DNA from: Azohydromonas lata NBRC 102462
GTDB taxonomy: Bacteria > Pseudomonadota > Gammaproteobacteria > Burkholderiales > Burkholderiaceae_C
Length of the DNA stretch: 44,835 nt
Reading direction: 5' to 3'
Assembly (NCBI RefSeq): GCF_001571085.1
Contig: NZ_BCTC01000054.1
Coordinates: 1-44,835, forward strand
Below are positions 6,166-14,885 of this stretch, one piece after another. How positions within the stretch are numbered: position 1 is the first letter of the stretch; every line of letters starts with the position of its first letter. Both the position numbers and the translations under genes were made by a program. The notes under the pieces were generated by a model. That model was not told the origin of the DNA. It saw only the letters and a list, made by a program, of their open reading frames with translations, and made no database searches.

Positions 6166-7698
6166 ATGAAGAAATCCATCCTGCTGGCCGCGTGCGCGGC
6201 CCTGGCTGCCGTCGCCTCGGCTGCCGTTGCTGGCGCTGACGTGTCGGCCATCGTCGCGCTGACCGCGCATTCCCTGTTCGGCCTGGATCCGCAGGTGCTC
6301 GGCCTGGTCCTGGCCGCGGCGCCGGCCGCTGTCGGCTACGAGCGCAAGAACGCAGGCGGCGGAGATGGCGGCGGCGTCGATGCCAGTGCCGCAGTGCTTG
6401 AGGTCAAGAAGCTGGTCGAGGCCATGGGCCGAGGTTTCGAAGAGTTCAAGACCACCAACGACAACATGATCAAGGCCAAGGCCGACGGCAAGGCGCTGTC
6501 GGACTTCGAGGCCAAGCTCGACAAGATCGACAAGGACCTCACCAGCCTGAGCGAAGCCAAGAGCGCGATTGACGCCGCGCTGGCCAAGCTCAACCGCCCG
6601 GCACTGGGTGGTGCCGGCGAGGGTGCCGGCGACCTGGCCGCCGAGGTGAAGTCCTTCAACGACTACCGCCGCTCCCTGGCCAACGCTCCGGGTCACGTCT
6701 CCGAGGTCACCACCGAGCAGTACGTCGCCTACAAGAGCGCCTTCATGTCCTTCGCACGTAAGGGCAACCTGGAAATGCTGACGGACGCCGAGCGCAAGGC
6801 CATGTCCGCCGGCGTGGACTCCGATGGCGGCTACCTGCTGCCCACGCCGATGGTGGGCCGCATCATCCAGCGCGTCTATGAGACCTCGCCGATTCGGCAG
6901 ATCGCCTCGGTGCAGACCATCTCCACCGATGCCCTGGAAGGCATCAATGACCTCGACGAGGCCTCGGCCGGCTGGGTGGGCGAGACCAGCGCGCGCAACG
7001 ACACCAACACGCCGCAGGTCGGGAAGTACCGCATCGAGGCGCACGAGATGTACGCCCAGCCCAAGGCCACGCAGAAGCTGCTGGACGACGCCGCGGTGGA
7101 TATCGAAGCCTGGCTGTCGGGCAAGGTGAGCGACAAGTTCACCCGCGTCGAGAACGCCGCCTTCATCACCGGCAACGGTGTGTCCAAGCCGCGTGGCTTC
7201 GCCGACTACCCCACGGCTGCTACCGCCGATGCCACGCGCGCCTGGGGCACGCTGGAGCACATCAAGACCGGCGCCAACGGCGCCTTCGCGAGCTCCAACC
7301 CGGGCGACGTGTTGTTCGACCTGATCGGCGCCTTCAAGGCTCACTTCCTGGCCAATGCCCGGTGGGTGACGCGGCGCGAAATCATCACGCTGGTGCGCAA
7401 GTTCAAGGACCAGCAAAACGGCTACCTCTGGCAGCCGGGTCTGCAGGCTGGCCAACCCGACCGGCTGCTCGGCTACCCGATCGTGAACGCCCAGGACATG
7501 CCGGCGGCAGCCACCGGCAGCTTGTCGCTGGCCTTCGGGGACTTCCAGGCCGGCTACCAGATCGTGGACCGCATCGGCATCCGCGTGCTGCGCGACCCGT
7601 ACACGTCCAAGCCGTACGTGAAGTTCTATAGCACCAAGCGCACCGGCGGCGGCGTGCTGGACTTCGAGGCGATCAAGTTCCTGAACTTCTCGGCCTGA
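6166..7698 (+). CDS. Major capsid protein (HK97 fold) with unusual hydrophobic N-terminal extension
   Basis: This encodes 510 residues. From about residue 75 it is a normal HK97-type capsid protein. There is a coiled-coil delta/scaffold segment (KKLVEAMGRGFEEF to about 145), then the mature shell domain beginning near the GGYLLPTPM motif, with the late GYPIV and FYSTKR segments typical of the family. Residues 1-70 are odd: they begin like a Sec signal peptide (MKKSILLAACAALAAVASAA) and continue with a second hydrophobic stretch (GLVLAAAPAAVGYE) and a Gly-rich linker. Ordinary members are about 390-430 residues and begin at the delta domain. The extension is in frame with a plausible start 11 nt after the protease stop, so it is probably real, but an internal start has not been excluded. 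Confidence 0.93.
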   Translation: MKKSILLAACAALAAVASAAVAGADVSAIVALTAHSLFGLDPQVLGLVLAAAPAAVGYERKNAGGGDGGGVDASAAVLEVKKLVEAMGRGFEEFKTTNDNMIKAKADGKALSDFEAKLDKIDKDLTSLSEAKSAIDAALAKLNRPALGGAGEGAGDLAAEVKSFNDYRRSLANAPGHVSEVTTEQYVAYKSAFMSFARKGNLEMLTDAERKAMSAGVDSDGGYLLPTPMVGRIIQRVYETSPIRQIASVQTISTDALEGINDLDEASAGWVGETSARNDTNTPQVGKYRIEAHEMYAQPKATQKLLDDAAVDIEAWLSGKVSDKFTRVENAAFITGNGVSKPRGFADYPTAATADATRAWGTLEHIKTGANGAFASSNPGDVLFDLIGAFKAHFLANARWVTRREIITLVRKFKDQQNGYLWQPGLQAGQPDRLLGYPIVNAQDMPAAATGSLSLAFGDFQAGYQIVDRIGIRVLRDPYTSKPYVKFYSTKRTGGGVLDFEAIKFLNFSA

Positions 7699-7730
7699 TG
7701 CCCTGAGCGCAACCACATCGGAGAAGTCCC

Positions 7731-8153
7731 ATGCGTGATCTCATGAACAACATCCACGTGGCCCGGGCCATCGCCCCGGTCAGCGTGGCCGACAACACCG
7801 CCCAGGTGTCCCAGATCATCGACCGCCGCGGCTACGACAGCCTCACGTTCCTGATCGCCATCGGCGCCGTGGCCGACGCCGACGCCACCTTCACCGTACT
7901 GGTGGAGGAGGGCGACGCCGCGAACCTGTCCGACGCTGCGGCCGTTGCCGACGACGACCTGATCGGCACCGAGGTGCTGGCGGGATTCCAGTTCGATGAC
8001 GACAACGAGCCCCGCAAGATCGGCTACCGGGGCGCCAAGCGCTACGTGCGCCTGACCATCACCCCGGTCAACAACGCTTCCGCAGCCCTACTCGCAGCCG
8101 TGGCGGTGCTCGGCCACGCGTCGATCAAGCCGACCGCCAACCCGCCGGCCTGA
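7731..8153 (+). CDS. Phage structural protein, possible capsid decoration protein
   Basis: This encodes 140 residues, mostly beta-strand-like and acidic, with no membrane segment. GGAGAAG precedes the ATG. The position directly after the capsid gene and the composition fit a small head decoration or stabilisation protein, as in lambda gpD or its analogues, but I recognise no family motif. The gene is followed by a terminator hairpin (8175-8196). Confidence 0.7.
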   Translation: MRDLMNNIHVARAIAPVSVADNTAQVSQIIDRRGYDSLTFLIAIGAVADADATFTVLVEEGDAANLSDAAAVADDDLIGTEVLAGFQFDDDNEPRKIGYRGAKRYVRLTITPVNNASAALLAAVAVLGHASIKPTANPPA

Positions 8154-8174
8154 CCCACTTCGTTGCCAAATTGA

Positions 8175-8196
8175 GGCCGCCTCCGGGCGGCCTTCT
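8175..8196 (+). terminator. Intrinsic terminator downstream of the decoration-type gene
   Basis: GGCCGCC-TCCG-GGCGGCC (8175-8192) is a 7-bp stem followed by TTCT. It marks the start of the inserted adhesin-type cassette that begins at 8214. Confidence 0.55.
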
Positions 8197-8213
8197 CATT
8201 TCTGGAGGCCGTC

Positions 8214-8702
8214 ATGGCTGCAATCGTCCGAATCGTGCAGAAGAACGGCGCTGGCGCAACTGCGACCGACGCCAGCGGCGGCGTCCGCTTCAAGAACGCC
8301 GACAACGCCACCGTCGACCTGAACAACCCGCTGGTCAAGCCCACCTCTGGCAGCGACTTCAGCTTCGAGAAGTGGCTGCGCCTGGAGGTGACCGGCGGCA
8401 CGTACTCGCAGATCACGAACCTGAAGGCGTACAGCGACGGCACCAACTCGTTGGGCACCGGCATCCTGCTCTGGGCCAAGGCGGTGACCACCTACGCCAC
8501 GCCGGCGGAGGCCACGGCAACCACGGGCTACAACAACTTCTTCTCGTACACGTCCGGCTCTCCGCTGAGCCTGGGCGCGGGTCCATACACGAGCACTGGC
8601 GAGAAGGGCGACCACCTGGTGCTCATGTGCGAAGTGCAGTCCACCGCGTCGGGCGGGCTGGCGTCGGGCGATTCCGTCTTTTTCGGTTGGGATGAGATCT
8701 GA
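8214..8702 (+). CDS. Virion-associated protein of unknown function
   Basis: This encodes 162 residues, rich in Ser, Thr and Gly and predicted mostly beta. GGAGG lies 5 nt upstream of the ATG. It is unlike any enzyme family I know. Its location among capsid-proximal and adhesin-like genes suggests a structural protein of the particle surface. It is the first of a run of seven short-spaced, same-strand genes (8214-13380) that share this beta-rich, low-charge character. Confidence 0.65.
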   Translation: MAAIVRIVQKNGAGATATDASGGVRFKNADNATVDLNNPLVKPTSGSDFSFEKWLRLEVTGGTYSQITNLKAYSDGTNSLGTGILLWAKAVTTYATPAEATATTGYNNFFSYTSGSPLSLGAGPYTSTGEKGDHLVLMCEVQSTASGGLASGDSVFFGWDEI

Positions 8703-8714
8703 GGGCGCAACGAC

Positions 8715-8963
8715 ATGACGCCCACCCCATTCGAGATCGCCGTTGACGAGGCAACCGGCATGCGCACAGCCTCCAACGGCGCCGTGCGCGTGGCCCTGCA
8801 CGACACCGACGGCGTGATCTTCCGCCGCCGCGGCGTGATGGTCGCCGGCCCGCTCGCCGGGGCACACGTCGAATGGGCCGTCGTTGAGCTCGCCGGCGTG
8901 CGTGTCTACGTCGACAGCGCCAGCGGCGCGGTCGTCGTATCGCGCCAGGACATTCACCCCTGA
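8715..8963 (+). CDS. Small hypothetical phage protein
   Basis: This encodes 82 residues with an alternating charged/hydrophobic pattern compatible with a small beta-barrel. There is no signal peptide or membrane helix. It follows the previous gene by 12 nt with GAGGG upstream, and GAGG of the next gene lies just after its stop. I assign no function; membership of the same transcription unit suggests a minor virion or chaperone role. Confidence 0.6.
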   Translation: MTPTPFEIAVDEATGMRTASNGAVRVALHDTDGVIFRRRGVMVAGPLAGAHVEWAVVELAGVRVYVDSASGAVVVSRQDIHP

Positions 8964-8979
8964 ATTCCAAGAGGCTGCC

Positions 8980-9423
8980 ATGCCGCTGTACTCCGTTTCG
9001 CGCGCTCGCGCTGCTCTGAGCCTGAGCGCTGACCTGTTGACGATCAAAGCCAGCGCCAGCAAGCCGCTGCGCATCAGCGTGGTGGACATCAAGGGCATGG
9101 ACTCGTCGTCCTCGGTCAACGAGATCGTGATGCAGCGCAGCTCTGGCGGAACGACCGGTGGCGGCGCCATCACCCCGAGCAAGGTGAACCCGTCCAGCGT
9201 GTCGGCCAGCTTCAACGTCTACACGACCTGGAGCGTGCAGCCCACGCTCGACGGCGAAGTGCTGTGGCGCTTCGGACCCAACGCCAACGGCGGCATCGAC
9301 AAGGACGTGGCCATTCCCGGCTGGGAGTGGCCTGTACCCGTCAACGGCCAGGTCAGCTTCCGCAGCGTCACCGGCACCGGAAACGTGACGATCAACCTGC
9401 GCATCGAAGAAATCGACGGCTGA
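8980..9423 (+). CDS. Phage structural protein of unknown function
   Basis: This encodes 147 residues starting at the ATG preceded by GAGG. The frame is open further upstream but overlaps the previous gene without a ribosome-binding site. The predicted product is beta-rich with many Ser and Thr (SSSVNEIVMQRSS, TGTGNVTINLRIEEIDG) and looks like a compact virion domain. It ends 4 nt before the beta-helix gene, implying joint expression. Confidence 0.65.
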   Translation: MPLYSVSRARAALSLSADLLTIKASASKPLRISVVDIKGMDSSSSVNEIVMQRSSGGTTGGGAITPSKVNPSSVSASFNVYTTWSVQPTLDGEVLWRFGPNANGGIDKDVAIPGWEWPVPVNGQVSFRSVTGTGNVTINLRIEEIDG

Positions 9424-9427
9424 AGCC

Positions 9428-10822
9428 ATGGCATACGGCAGACCGATCGCTGTGCGGGCCGGCATGGGACGCACGCCACGCAGGCGCCCGGCCGAGTCCG
9501 TGCCGGAGCCAACGCCGGGCGTCTTGAGCGGCACCGCGTCTGCGGCCGTCCAGCTCGCCAGGTCCGCCTCGTCCGCGCTGAGCATCAGCGTCAATGCCGG
9601 CGGCGGCGGCGGCACCGACAGCCCCTCCTACCGCTACATCCGCGCCGGCGCCGCGGCAGGCGGCAACGGCTTGAGTTGGTCCACGGCCTGGAGCAGCTTT
9701 GCCTCGGCCTCCGGTATCACGGGCGGCATGACGGTGTGGGTGGCGGGCGGCAACTACGGTGCTGTCCGGCCAGGATGGAACGGCACCAACGCCAACCGCA
9801 TCACGATCCGGGCTGCCACGCTGGCTTCCCACGGCACCGACACGGGCTGGTCCAGTGCGTTCGCCGTGGACGGCGGCAATCCGGTCATCTTCGACGCTGG
9901 CGGCTCGGCGTCGCCAGCCGTCACGAAAGCGTTGAACCTCGACGGCTCGAACTACGTCACGGTCGACGGCCAGATTCGCAACGCCGACCTCGAAAGTGGT
10001 TACGGCATCATCGCCCGCAACGCCTACTACGCTGTCCACTGCGATGACGGAACCGGCTCCAACGGCATCACGCTGCGCTACATCGAAGCCAGCGTCATGC
10101 CGAACTCCGACGTGAACCGGCGTGAAGACGGCATCCAAGGCAAGGGCGACGACCTGATCGTCGAATACTGCTTCATCCACGACAACGACAGCGGCGTCAC
10201 CCACGGCGACAACATTCAGTGGTTTGGCGGCAACCGCATCACGCTGCGCTACAACGTCTGGAAGAACGGCGGCCAGTCGATCTACCTGGGCGACGGCGGC
10301 CTGAACTTGTGGTGCAACAACGTCGAGATTTACTACAACCTCATCTACAACCGCGGCGGCGGCCACTACAACGGCATCCTGTTCAACTGCGTGTCCTCGC
10401 AGGCGACTTTCAACGGCGGGCAGCCGGCGTACTACAACATCTACAACAACACGGTCGACCTGGAGTGCCTGTCGAACGACGGCTTCAACGCGATCCTCAA
10501 CGCCGCGAACTCGGGTCCGACGATCCGCTTCACGAACAACGCGTTCCGTGCCACGAACACGAGCACGATGCAGTGGCGCTCCACGAACACCACGAACGCG
10601 TTCGACAACAGCGGCACCGGCACGTGCTTCAACCTGCCCGCGGGCATCACAGCGGCTGATCTTGGGTTCCTGGTGTCCGCGCCCTCCAACGCGCTCGGCT
10701 TCCGCCCGGGTGCGTCTTCCGTGCTGCGCGGTGTCGGCACGAACGTCGGCTTGACCGTGGACATGCTCGGTAACCTGGTGCCGAGCACGCCCGACATCGG
10801 TTGCTTCCAGTTCGCACCCTGA
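9428..10822 (+). CDS. Right-handed beta-helix protein, tailspike/depolymerase-like
   Basis: This encodes 464 residues. Residues ~1-25 are basic, ~30-60 form an Ala/Ser/Val repeat (SAAVQLARSASSALSISVNA) ended by a Gly run, and the rest (~65-460) shows the short-period pattern of parallel beta-helix repeats: N-R-I-T-I-R-A, N-Y-V-T-V-D-G, N-R-I-T-L-R-Y, N-V-E-I-Y-Y-N-L-I-Y-N and N-I-Y-N-N-T-V. Asn ladders and aromatic stacks recur. Phage beta-helix proteins of this type bind or cleave surface polysaccharide. Acidic residues in DNIQWFGG and EDGIQGKGDD could be catalytic, but this is unproven. It lies in the head-connector cluster and not at the usual tail-fibre position. Confidence 0.8.
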   Translation: MAYGRPIAVRAGMGRTPRRRPAESVPEPTPGVLSGTASAAVQLARSASSALSISVNAGGGGGTDSPSYRYIRAGAAAGGNGLSWSTAWSSFASASGITGGMTVWVAGGNYGAVRPGWNGTNANRITIRAATLASHGTDTGWSSAFAVDGGNPVIFDAGGSASPAVTKALNLDGSNYVTVDGQIRNADLESGYGIIARNAYYAVHCDDGTGSNGITLRYIEASVMPNSDVNRREDGIQGKGDDLIVEYCFIHDNDSGVTHGDNIQWFGGNRITLRYNVWKNGGQSIYLGDGGLNLWCNNVEIYYNLIYNRGGGHYNGILFNCVSSQATFNGGQPAYYNIYNNTVDLECLSNDGFNAILNAANSGPTIRFTNNAFRATNTSTMQWRSTNTTNAFDNSGTGTCFNLPAGITAADLGFLVSAPSNALGFRPGASSVLRGVGTNVGLTVDMLGNLVPSTPDIGCFQFAP

Positions 10823-10831
10823 GGACCGCGC

Positions 10832-11563
10832 ATGCCCATCACCTACAGCGCCGCGCACGTCACCAGCCCCAGCGGGACCTGGACCACCGGCAATATCTCC
10901 AGCGCCGCCACGGCCGTGACGACGGGGCAACTCGTCGTTGTGATGTGGACCTGCGGCACCAACGCCTCCGGCAGCGTTGGCACGCTCTCCATCTCCAACA
11001 CCGGCAGCGTCGGTGCTGGGCTGACCTGGACGCTGATCGGCCAGAACTCATCGCCCTCGACGGGCAACAACGCCAAAGTCGTGGCCTGGTACGCCGTGGC
11101 CGCGCGCAACGAGAACATCACGGTCACGGTCAACAACACCGGCTGGCAGGACCTCGGCCGCCGGCTTACGACGATCGTGCATTCCGGCGCGCACGCAACG
11201 ACGCCGGTCCGCTCGTTCTCCACGGCAGAGAGCCAGGCCACGTCGGCGTCGGTGACCATCACGCCGCTGCAGTCGGGTAGTGCCATGTGGATGCTCGCGG
11301 GCGACTACACCGCGGCCAACTCGGCCACGGCGGGCACGAACTGCTCACTGGAGGGCTCGGTGTTCAACAGTACCGGCGACTTCACCACGGCCGTCATCCG
11401 CCCCACCACGCAGCCGCGCACCGACTCCGCGGCCTTCACGTTGAGCCTGAGCGGCACGTCAGCGACATGGGCCTACATCGCCTTTGAAGTGCAGGCCGCC
11501 GGGTCGTCGCAGTCCCAGGCTCCGCGCTCGATGCATCAACTCCGCCAGAGGTTCGCGCAATGA
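10832..11563 (+). CDS. Virion surface protein, beta-sandwich-like
   Basis: This encodes 243 residues, extremely rich in Thr, Ser, Ala and Val with few charges, predicted almost wholly beta. Its pattern (N-terminal strand pairs, a W at about residue 28 and another in LTWTLIGQ) resembles lectin- or jelly-roll-like phage surface proteins, without a motif that fixes the family. The short basic tail (MHQLRQRFAQ) could dock to a partner. The stop overlaps the next ATG (ATGA), indicating translational coupling. Confidence 0.65.
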   Translation: MPITYSAAHVTSPSGTWTTGNISSAATAVTTGQLVVVMWTCGTNASGSVGTLSISNTGSVGAGLTWTLIGQNSSPSTGNNAKVVAWYAVAARNENITVTVNNTGWQDLGRRLTTIVHSGAHATTPVRSFSTAESQATSASVTITPLQSGSAMWMLAGDYTAANSATAGTNCSLEGSVFNSTGDFTTAVIRPTTQPRTDSAAFTLSLSGTSATWAYIAFEVQAAGSSQSQAPRSMHQLRQRFAQ

Positions 11564-12033
11564 ACATCCTCAAGCAAAGCACCGCCGTCACGCTGGTGCT
11601 CGGACCGTTTGTGGACAACACGGACGGCTTCACGGCCGAGACGGCGCTGTCGATCGCGCAGGCCGATGTGCGGCTGAGCAAGAACGCGGGGACATTCGCG
11701 CAGAAGGGCGACACGACCAGTGCCACGCACATGGAGAACGGCTACTACTCGGTGCCGCTCAACACGACCGATACCGGCACCCTGGGGCGCCTCACTATCG
11801 CCGTAAACAAGACCGGCGCGCTCCCCGTGTTCATGAACATCATGGTCGTGCCGGCCAACGTCTACGACTCCATCGTGGCCGGCACGAACTTCCTGAAAGT
11901 GGACAGCCTGGCGCCCGTGTGGTCGATCAGCGGCACCACGCTGACCGTCAAGGCGCCGGACGGCACGACGACCCAAACCACGCGCACGCTCACGACCGAC
12001 GCCGCGGCCGTGCCCATCATCGGCGCAGCCTGA
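11560..12033 (+). CDS. Phage structural protein of unknown function
   Basis: This encodes 157 residues. The opening segment (STAVTLVLGPFVDNTDG) followed by ETALSIAQADVRLSKN and the HMENGYYSVPLN stretch is a pattern I associate with phage and prophage structural proteins that lie beside decoration or fibre genes, though no biochemical role is known to me. It is mostly beta, without membrane segments. It is coupled by ATGA overlap to the gene upstream and has AGAGG before the ATG. Confidence 0.7.
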   Translation: MNILKQSTAVTLVLGPFVDNTDGFTAETALSIAQADVRLSKNAGTFAQKGDTTSATHMENGYYSVPLNTTDTGTLGRLTIAVNKTGALPVFMNIMVVPANVYDSIVAGTNFLKVDSLAPVWSISGTTLTVKAPDGTTTQTTRTLTTDAAAVPIIGAA

Positions 12034-12052
12034 CCTTCGCTGGGAGCAAGCG

Positions 12053-12934
12053 ATGCACGCGAGTTGGGCCAAGGCGCAGACCACGACGACCGGCACGGGC
12101 AACCTCACGCTGTCGGCCCTGCCTGGGTTCCCGACGCCGTATCAGCTCATGGGCTCGCTGCCGTTCGCGTACACGCTGCTCAACAGCAGCAACCAGCCAG
12201 TCGAAGGTGGCATCGCCACCATGTCGAGCTCGACGGTGATGGTGCGCTCGCGCGTGCTGCGCACTTGGGACGGCACGACGCTGACCAAGAACGGCGGCGC
12301 CACCGCCGCGAGCCTGACGGGCACGACCCAGGTCATCTGCACGCCGCTCGATGCGACCTCTGAGGCGCTGATGCCCACGGTCGACAGCACCGCCGGCGTC
12401 GGGCGCTACGTCACGTCAGCACACCGCACGACCGTCACGGCCAGTGCGTCGCCGACGTCGCTCACCGTCTACTACCAGGCGTTCCTTCTGCGCGCCGGGG
12501 GCATCGTCACCGGCTTTGCATGCAACGTCACGACGGCGGCAGCAAGCGGTGGCCAAGCGCTCATTGGCCTCTACAACCTCACGCCGACCGGCTCGATTGG
12601 GAGCCTGATTTCTGGAGCGTCGACGTCTGCGTTTGCCGTGGACACGACCGGCTTCAAAGTGCTTTCGGCCGGCACGGCGCAGTTCCTGCCGCCCGGGATG
12701 TACATCGCCGCGTTCCTCTACTCCGGGTCGTCGCTGGTCACCGCTGGCCATAACTCCGCGGCCAGCGCGCTGATCGGCGGCAGTCCGTTCGGACTCAACG
12801 GCAACGCCAACGCCCCGATCGAATACCGCACGGAAACCGTCGGCAGCCTGGCGCTGCCGTCCAGCGCCGGCACGACCACCGCGTCGAACATCGGCTCCGC
12901 TGCCGCGGTCATGCTCTTCGTGGGAGTCCAGTGA
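12053..12934 (+). CDS. Virion protein, possible receptor-binding or decoration fibre
   Basis: This encodes 293 residues, Thr/Ser/Ala-rich and beta-dominated with only a handful of charged residues. GGGAG precedes the ATG. The C-terminal half (FLLRAGGIVTGFACNVTTAA to the end) looks like a jelly-roll distal domain of the sort found in phage fibres. The stop overlaps the ATG of the next gene, a possible fibre-assembly partner. Assignment to the particle surface is inferred from composition and neighbours. Confidence 0.65.
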   Translation: MHASWAKAQTTTTGTGNLTLSALPGFPTPYQLMGSLPFAYTLLNSSNQPVEGGIATMSSSTVMVRSRVLRTWDGTTLTKNGGATAASLTGTTQVICTPLDATSEALMPTVDSTAGVGRYVTSAHRTTVTASASPTSLTVYYQAFLLRAGGIVTGFACNVTTAAASGGQALIGLYNLTPTGSIGSLISGASTSAFAVDTTGFKVLSAGTAQFLPPGMYIAAFLYSGSSLVTAGHNSAASALIGGSPFGLNGNANAPIEYRTETVGSLALPSSAGTTTASNIGSAAAVMLFVGVQ

Positions 12935-13380
12935 TGGCCATTGCGTACGAAGAAAAGGGCGCCGGCCTGCACGAGCGCATCCGCACCCAGGGCCACTGGC
13001 TGGTGCAGGAGGACGGCGCGTGGCAGTCGAGCGACGACGCCGCCGTGCAGGCCATCATCGACGCCTACACCCTGGACGATGCGCGCGCGCCGATCATTGC
13101 CGCGATCAAGCAGGAGGCCATGGACCGCATCCTGGCGTTCTTGCCGGCCTGGAAGCAGTCGAACCTGAATGCGCGCATGAACGAGCTGAACGAAGCGCGC
13201 TTCGTACGGTCTCTGAGCATCCCGGAGGTGTACGAGGTCGAGGCGATGCGCGGCATCTGGGACAAGGCCAAAGCGATCCGTGCTGCCTCCGATGCCCACG
13301 AGGCGGCATTGAAGGCGCTGGGCACGTTCAGCGCCGTGCTCGCCTACCCGTGGCGCACTACCGGCTGGCCGACGGTCTGA
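12934..13380 (+). CDS. Fibre-associated helical protein (tail-fibre-chaperone-like)
   Basis: This encodes 148 residues. It starts with a short beta region and then has long helices, including IKQEAMDRILAFLPAWKQ followed by NLNARMNELNEAR. This P-x-W-K-Q-x-N-x-x-A-R pattern is common in small helical proteins or C-terminal segments encoded beside phage fibre genes. The ATG overlaps the preceding stop (TGATG), which couples it to the 12053 gene. I infer a role as chaperone or tail piece for neighbouring fibres. Confidence 0.65.
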   Translation: MAIAYEEKGAGLHERIRTQGHWLVQEDGAWQSSDDAAVQAIIDAYTLDDARAPIIAAIKQEAMDRILAFLPAWKQSNLNARMNELNEARFVRSLSIPEVYEVEAMRGIWDKAKAIRAASDAHEAALKALGTFSAVLAYPWRTTGWPTV

Positions 13381-13384
13381 CCCG

Positions 13385-14884
13385 ATGAGCCTGAGCCTCG
13401 GGGCGCTGTCGCTGCAGGCGGCAGGCTTGCCGCCCCAGACGTCCAATGGCGGCATCAGGTCGCCGTTGCTGCTGGCGCTGGGCGGCATCGGTGCCGCCAA
13501 CGTGGCAATGGACGCATCGGCTCCGCTGTCGGCCGCGGTGCGTGCCGCACAAGCCGCGAGCGCCGCCGCTTCTCTCGCAGTGCTGCGTTCCAGCAGCGCC
13601 AGCGCCGCGGTGTCATTGTTCGTGCACGGCAACGCCGGCCTGCGGTCCCTGGCATTACCGGGCCTGGGTGGTGTTGGGGCCGTGCAAACGGCCGGTGGCC
13701 GCACCGTTCAGGCCTCCGTTGCGGTGCAGGCGCCAGCACTGGCCAGCGCCGACATGAACCTGGCCGTCCAGACGGCTGGCGCTGCATCCTCGGCGCTGTC
13801 GATGAACGTGCAAGGCGGTGTCGCCGTCGCGCTGCCGGCGTCGGTCGCTGTGATGGTGACGGCAGAGGTGTCCGTCGCGCTGGACGCTGCCGTGCAAGCC
13901 GCACAGGCCGCATCGGCCGCGCTGAGCGTCCACATCAACCAACCCGGCGGCCTGCGATCGCTGGCGCTGCCGGGCCTGGGCGGCATGAGCGCGCTGCTGC
14001 CGGAAGTGCCGCGCGTCCTGCCTTATGACGACGGCATCCCCGTCGCGTGGGCCTCGGACCTCGGGTGGGCCTCGCTCTATGCGCACCAGCAGGCCGGAAC
14101 GCCGGTGGCAATGCGCGTGTCGTCCATCCGGGTCGTCGGAGAGGTCAGCGTCGCGGTATCTGCCCCGGGCAGCCTTGAATCCGGGCTGTCCCTGATCGTC
14201 GGTGGCAGCCCTGAGGTCGCGTTCCCGGCTTCCCTGGCGATCGAGCATGAAGAGGTGGCGTCGGCGAGTTTCGACGTGGCCGTGCGGGAACCACTGGCGT
14301 TGACGGCAGAGTTCTCCGTCAACGTGCTGGCCCCGGCTGGCGCGAGCGCTGAGCTATCGGCACTCGTCGAGGCGGCGCTGGCTGTGCAGGCTGGGCTCAG
14401 CGTCTGCGCTCAGCAGGACCGCACGGCTCAAGCCGAGCTGCACGCGATCGTGGCTCTGCGGCGGAGCGCCGTTGCCGTGACGTCCGTCGTGGTGATGGAA
14501 TACGAGCCGCAGGTGGCAGTTGTGGACGTCACCATCCCGGTGATGGAGACGCGCGCAGTCGCTGCCGGCATGGCCGTTGGCGTTCAGTCGTCGGCGCTGG
14601 CAAACGCAGGCGTGAGCGTCTATGTGGACACCAGTCACCCTGCGGGCACCTTGCTGGTTTCAAGCGTAGCCGTGCAGGTCGCGCAAGCCGCGGGCGCAGG
14701 CGTGTCGGTCGCAGTGGCCAACGCCGCTGGCACCGCCACCCCCTTGAGCACCACGGTGCAGCAGCGGGCATCGCTTCGATCGACCGTGTCGGTGTACGTC
14801 TTCACGACACACGTGTACCGCCGGGCTCCGAGCGGCAGCGGCTTTGCGCCGCGCTTGAACGACACGAAACGCCCCCGGAGGTAA
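13385..14884 (+). CDS. Ala/Val/Ser repeat protein, candidate novel virion fibre
   Basis: This encodes 499 residues of strikingly repetitive sequence with no recognised domain. Units of about 15-20 residues alternate small residues with V-x-V strands (pattern A-S-A-x-L-S-V-x-V). The block GLRSLALPGLGG occurs twice (about residues 83-94 and 195-206), with a degenerate version near the N-terminus. Lysine is nearly absent and there is a basic C-terminus (TKRPRR). The periodic strand pattern suggests a thin beta-solenoid or trimeric fibre. The N-terminus of the beta-helix protein at 9428 carries one or two of the same units, pointing to a shared anchoring module. The TTG start of the connector gene follows 2 nt after its stop. 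Confidence 0.75.
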   Translation: MSLSLGALSLQAAGLPPQTSNGGIRSPLLLALGGIGAANVAMDASAPLSAAVRAAQAASAAASLAVLRSSSASAAVSLFVHGNAGLRSLALPGLGGVGAVQTAGGRTVQASVAVQAPALASADMNLAVQTAGAASSALSMNVQGGVAVALPASVAVMVTAEVSVALDAAVQAAQAASAALSVHINQPGGLRSLALPGLGGMSALLPEVPRVLPYDDGIPVAWASDLGWASLYAHQQAGTPVAMRVSSIRVVGEVSVAVSAPGSLESGLSLIVGGSPEVAFPASLAIEHEEVASASFDVAVREPLALTAEFSVNVLAPAGASAELSALVEAALAVQAGLSVCAQQDRTAQAELHAIVALRRSAVAVTSVVVMEYEPQVAVVDVTIPVMETRAVAAGMAVGVQSSALANAGVSVYVDTSHPAGTLLVSSVAVQVAQAAGAGVSVAVANAAGTATPLSTTVQQRASLRSTVSVYVFTTHVYRRAPSGSGFAPRLNDTKRPRR

Positions 14885-14885
14885 C

